A stretch of DNA of 64,000 nt from Candidatus Obscuribacterales bacterium. GTDB lineage: Bacteria; Cyanobacteriota; Vampirovibrionia; Obscuribacterales; Obscuribacteraceae. The notes under the pieces were generated by a model that saw only the letters and a program-made list of their open reading frames with translations, had not been told where the DNA came from and searched no databases. Below, in pieces: positions 61,752 through 64,000 of the stretch (positions within the stretch are counted from its first letter, which is position 1; each line of letters starts with the position of its first letter). The position numbers and the translations under genes are program-made. The stretch is from positions 1 through 64,000 of the forward strand of contig JAIEQI010000033.1 of assembly GCA_019747875.1 (NCBI GenBank), read 5' to 3'.

Positions 61752-63680
61752 CTATTTTGTGACCTTCAAGGCTTCCAATGCATTCATGATAGCGATAAAA
61801 GCGCAAGCCAGCGACTCACCCGCTATGGCTCCCGAGGCTACTGGGATTGTATAGCTATCAGCAGACTTTGAGTGAATCTTCTTCCATGTCCATGCCAGAA
61901 TTGCGCCGAGTGCAAATCCAAACGCTGCATTGAAGTACATTACCCAGGATAATCCCAATCCCATTGCCGATGGCGTGAATCGTTTCGATTTCGGAAAGAA
62001 ATGATCGAGGCAGGCAAGCACACATCCGATACCCATGCCAATGATCAGTCCGTACTGTGCGCTGATGGGGAGCGATTGAATACCGTTAGAAAGTGCTTCA
62101 GCAACTGCTTTGTACAGGTTGGTCGCGGGCGGGTTGTAAGACTCGAGAACTTCTTTGTTCGGAATCATTAGATACCACGCTGGAACAATCGCTGCCGTAC
62201 CAAAGAACACGCCAACGACTTGTGCGAAAAATTGCTTGCGTGCGTTTGCTCCCAGCAGGTAGCCGCTCTTCAAATCAGTTAAAAGGTCAGCTGACGCGAT
62301 TGCCGTATTTGCTGTGACGCTCGCTGCCATCAAGTTAATAGTGATGTCTTTTGGACTGAGAAACGCGAAGGTGAGCTGGGCGATCTTGCCCATAGCACCA
62401 GTTGGTGTAATGTCCGTTTCCCCGGTTGAACGGCTTGCGACAAGCGCCAAGAAGAAGGACATCACAACTGAGAAAATACCGAGCGGGATAGAAATATTGA
62501 ATGCCACGTATTCGAGAATGGCCAAAATAATGGTGAGTGGTACCATTCCAATGAGAAACCATTTTGTAGGCACTTCGACTGATTCCATATCAGCGGCGGT
62601 GTTATCCACCGTGCCATCGCTCTTCAATTTACCGACTGAGCTGAAGGTGCGGACAATTGTTTTCCATTGCAGTGCGAACGCCGTCAATCCCGAGGCAACA
62701 AGAATGCCGCTGCCTGTCCAGAGCGCCCATCCGGAAATAATCTTGTTTCCATTTGGGATAATTCCGTTGTTAACCAACCATGGACCGAAGCCCATATAGA
62801 GAATGCAAGCGCCGAGGAGCATGGAAAGTGAGACGCGCATCCCGACGATCATTCCTGCTGCCATGAGCAGCAAGCTCGGTTCGTATCCGAAGCCGCGGAA
62901 ATTTGCCATGCTCATTCCGCCGACTTGAAAGGTGAACGGAATCAGCTCCGGAAGCTTAAAGCCGATTGCCTTCTGCCATGCCCATTCGCCTTTGCTCGCG
63001 ATCCCCGTGACTGCACCCACTACTAACGCGCCGACAAGTGAATAAGCTTGATAGACTGCTTCCTTCGATCCGCCATACAAACTTTTTAGTGTTTCCGCTG
63101 CAGCTAATCCGCTCGGAAATTTCAACTGCTCTTTATTGATCATCTGGCGCTTCATGGGCACAGCTAGAAGCACGCCTACCAGTGCTGTCACCAGTGTCCA
63201 GATAGAAACGATTTCCCATCCGATTTGTTTGCCTGTAATCAGAAGGTAGGCACCAAATGCAGTGGCGATTGTGGTACCTGTCGAATATCCTGCAGCAGAT
63301 GCCGTTGATTGCATGCAATTGTTTTCGAGAATTGTCATTTGCGAAAGTCCTGGTATCACTAGCCGGAAACCGCGCCAGATCACAAATGAAAGAACGCAAG
63401 CCGTAATTGCTACGCCGAATGCCCAACCCAGCTTGATAGTCGTATACAGGTTCGAAACAGACATCAGCGAACCCAATATGCCGCCCATGATCACAGCTCG
63501 CAATGTCAGCTGTGGGACCTTGTCACCCTGATAGACTTCGCGATACCACTTACCCTGGATCTCTTCGTAGCTCAGTTCGCGGTCAGGATCTTCGTTCTCG
63601 TCTGTAGCTCGATCAGCTTCATCAACAGAGCCGGTGATTTGCGAAATAGCCTCGTCCTTGTGGATATCCTGGTCAGTCAT
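61752..63680 (-). CDS. OPT-family oligopeptide transporter
   Basis: The 642-residue inner membrane protein has about 14-16 helices. Early blocks Y-R-E-V-Y-Q-G-D-K-V-P-Q-L-T-L-R-A and N-L-Y-T-T-I-K-L-G-W, then M-K-R-Q-M-I, the L-K-F-P-S-G-L-A-A-A-E-T-L region and C-terminal helices match the OPT superfamily (peptides, or metal-chelate complexes in the YSL branch). I use ATG 63680 with GGTGAG ten bases upstream; GTG 63695 is an alternative. Its start overlaps the patatin-like stop by 8 bases, indicating coupled translation. Substrate unknown. Confidence 0.94.
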   Translation of the reverse strand: MTDQDIHKDEAISQITGSVDEADRATDENEDPDRELSYEEIQGKWYREVYQGDKVPQLTLRAVIMGGILGSLMSVSNLYTTIKLGWAFGVAITACVLSFVIWRGFRLVIPGLSQMTILENNCMQSTASAAGYSTGTTIATAFGAYLLITGKQIGWEIVSIWTLVTALVGVLLAVPMKRQMINKEQLKFPSGLAAAETLKSLYGGSKEAVYQAYSLVGALVVGAVTGIASKGEWAWQKAIGFKLPELIPFTFQVGGMSMANFRGFGYEPSLLLMAAGMIVGMRVSLSMLLGACILYMGFGPWLVNNGIIPNGNKIISGWALWTGSGILVASGLTAFALQWKTIVRTFSSVGKLKSDGTVDNTAADMESVEVPTKWFLIGMVPLTIILAILEYVAFNISIPLGIFSVVMSFFLALVASRSTGETDITPTGAMGKIAQLTFAFLSPKDITINLMAASVTANTAIASADLLTDLKSGYLLGANARKQFFAQVVGVFFGTAAIVPAWYLMIPNKEVLESYNPPATNLYKAVAEALSNGIQSLPISAQYGLIIGMGIGCVLACLDHFFPKSKRFTPSAMGLGLSWVMYFNAAFGFALGAILAWTWKKIHSKSADSYTIPVASGAIAGESLACAFIAIMNALEALKVTK

Positions 63681-64000
63681 TTTGGATTTGCTCACCTTTC
63701 ACTGTTGCTTTATCAGCGTGTTTGTCAGCTATGGATACCTGTTGTTCTTCTATCTTCTTTTTAAGGGCGGCTAGCAGTTTGTCCGTCTCGTTTTCGCCTG
63801 ACTTGATTGCTTTTCGCGCGTCCTTAAGTTTTCTGGACAATAGATCGATGCCCGTTACGTCGGGATGAATTACAAAGTCTGCCTTCTGCAGCTGTACTGC
63901 ATCGATGGTGGAAAGGTGCATATTCAAGGCTCGCGTGGCAACACTGCCAATCTTGCGGAAGTCTTTCTTTTGCATATTTACCAGATCGTCATCAACATCA
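63673..64000 (-). CDS. C-terminal part of a probable patatin-like phospholipase (cut by window edge)
   Basis: The frame is open to the right window end, so the gene is incomplete. The visible C-terminal region of about 108 residues has the patatin-family end pattern: the R-K-I-G-S-V-A-T-R-A-L-N helix, then Q-L-Q-K-A-D-F-V-I-H-P-D-V-T-G-I (as in A-D-x-x-I-x-P in family members) and a charged, helical tail. The Ser-Asp dyad would lie outside the window. An internal ATG at 63975 is not the true start. It overlaps the OPT gene by 8 bases. Confidence 0.6.
   Translation of the reverse strand, partial: DVDDDLVNMQKKDFRKIGSVATRALNMHLSTIDAVQLQKADFVIHPDVTGIDLLSRKLKDARKAIKSGENETDKLLAALKKKIEEQQVSIADKHADKATVKGEQIQND

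Overview
The window reads as chromosomal DNA from a free-living, Gram-negative-type bacterium. I infer, without proof, a non-photosynthetic cyanobacterial relative of the Melainabacteria/Obscuribacterales kind. The grounds are several secreted FecR-like proteins, two membrane serine/threonine kinases with TPR-like sensor halves, Shine-Dalgarno-led genes, and a membrane protein at 60433-61707 of a type otherwise familiar from cyanobacteria and chloroplasts. No rRNA, confident tRNA, CRISPR array, phage or complete insertion sequence is visible.

Layout. 1-334 is a 64-bp minisatellite with hairpin potential. 417-8439 (minus) holds a secreted SH3/Tudor-like repeat protein, a 1269-residue protein ending in a papain/calpain-like Cys-His-Asn domain with a small gene just behind it, a membrane protein and a voltage-gated-type K+ channel with a zinc ribbon. 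8652-19549 mixes a 2-hydroxyacid dehydrogenase, a lipoprotein, a membrane diiron (Coq7/ferritin-like) protein, small unknown genes, a Ser/Thr kinase, a secreted FecR/TonB-C-like protein and a secreted poly-basic protein. 19550-20218 is non-coding and packed with short hairpins and tandem repeats. 20219-31664 carries L-serine dehydratase, an O-methyltransferase, asparaginyl-tRNA synthetase, small envelope proteins, a giant spermidine-synthase-like membrane protein coupled to a DUF4184 protein, and a VOC protein. 31726-35630 is an ethanolamine ammonia-lyase locus with eutA and eutC on minus and eutB divergent on plus. 35735-43051 contains TPR and Spy-like envelope proteins, a truncated Na/Ca exchanger, a two-component system, a SulP anion transporter with STAS domain and a universal stress protein. 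43201-52824 is one 3207-residue glycine-rich secreted adhesin-like gene. 53276-60364 is a tight three-gene plus-strand unit: a plant-type methionine S-methyltransferase-like fusion, an amino acid/choline-type APC permease and a second Ser/Thr kinase. 60433-64000 (minus) ends the window with the cyanobacterial/plastid-type protein, an OPT transporter and the C-terminus of a probable patatin-like protein.

Two themes stand out. First, the methionine S-methyltransferase homologue, permease and kinase are separated by only 16 and 20 bp, which suggests a sulfonium-compound (S-methylmethionine) production, transport and signalling module. Second, a short REP-like hairpin repeat is scattered through the window and has entered two protein-coding genes in frame (the spermidine-synthase-like protein and the aminotransferase half of the methyltransferase fusion), adding tandemly repeated linker peptides.
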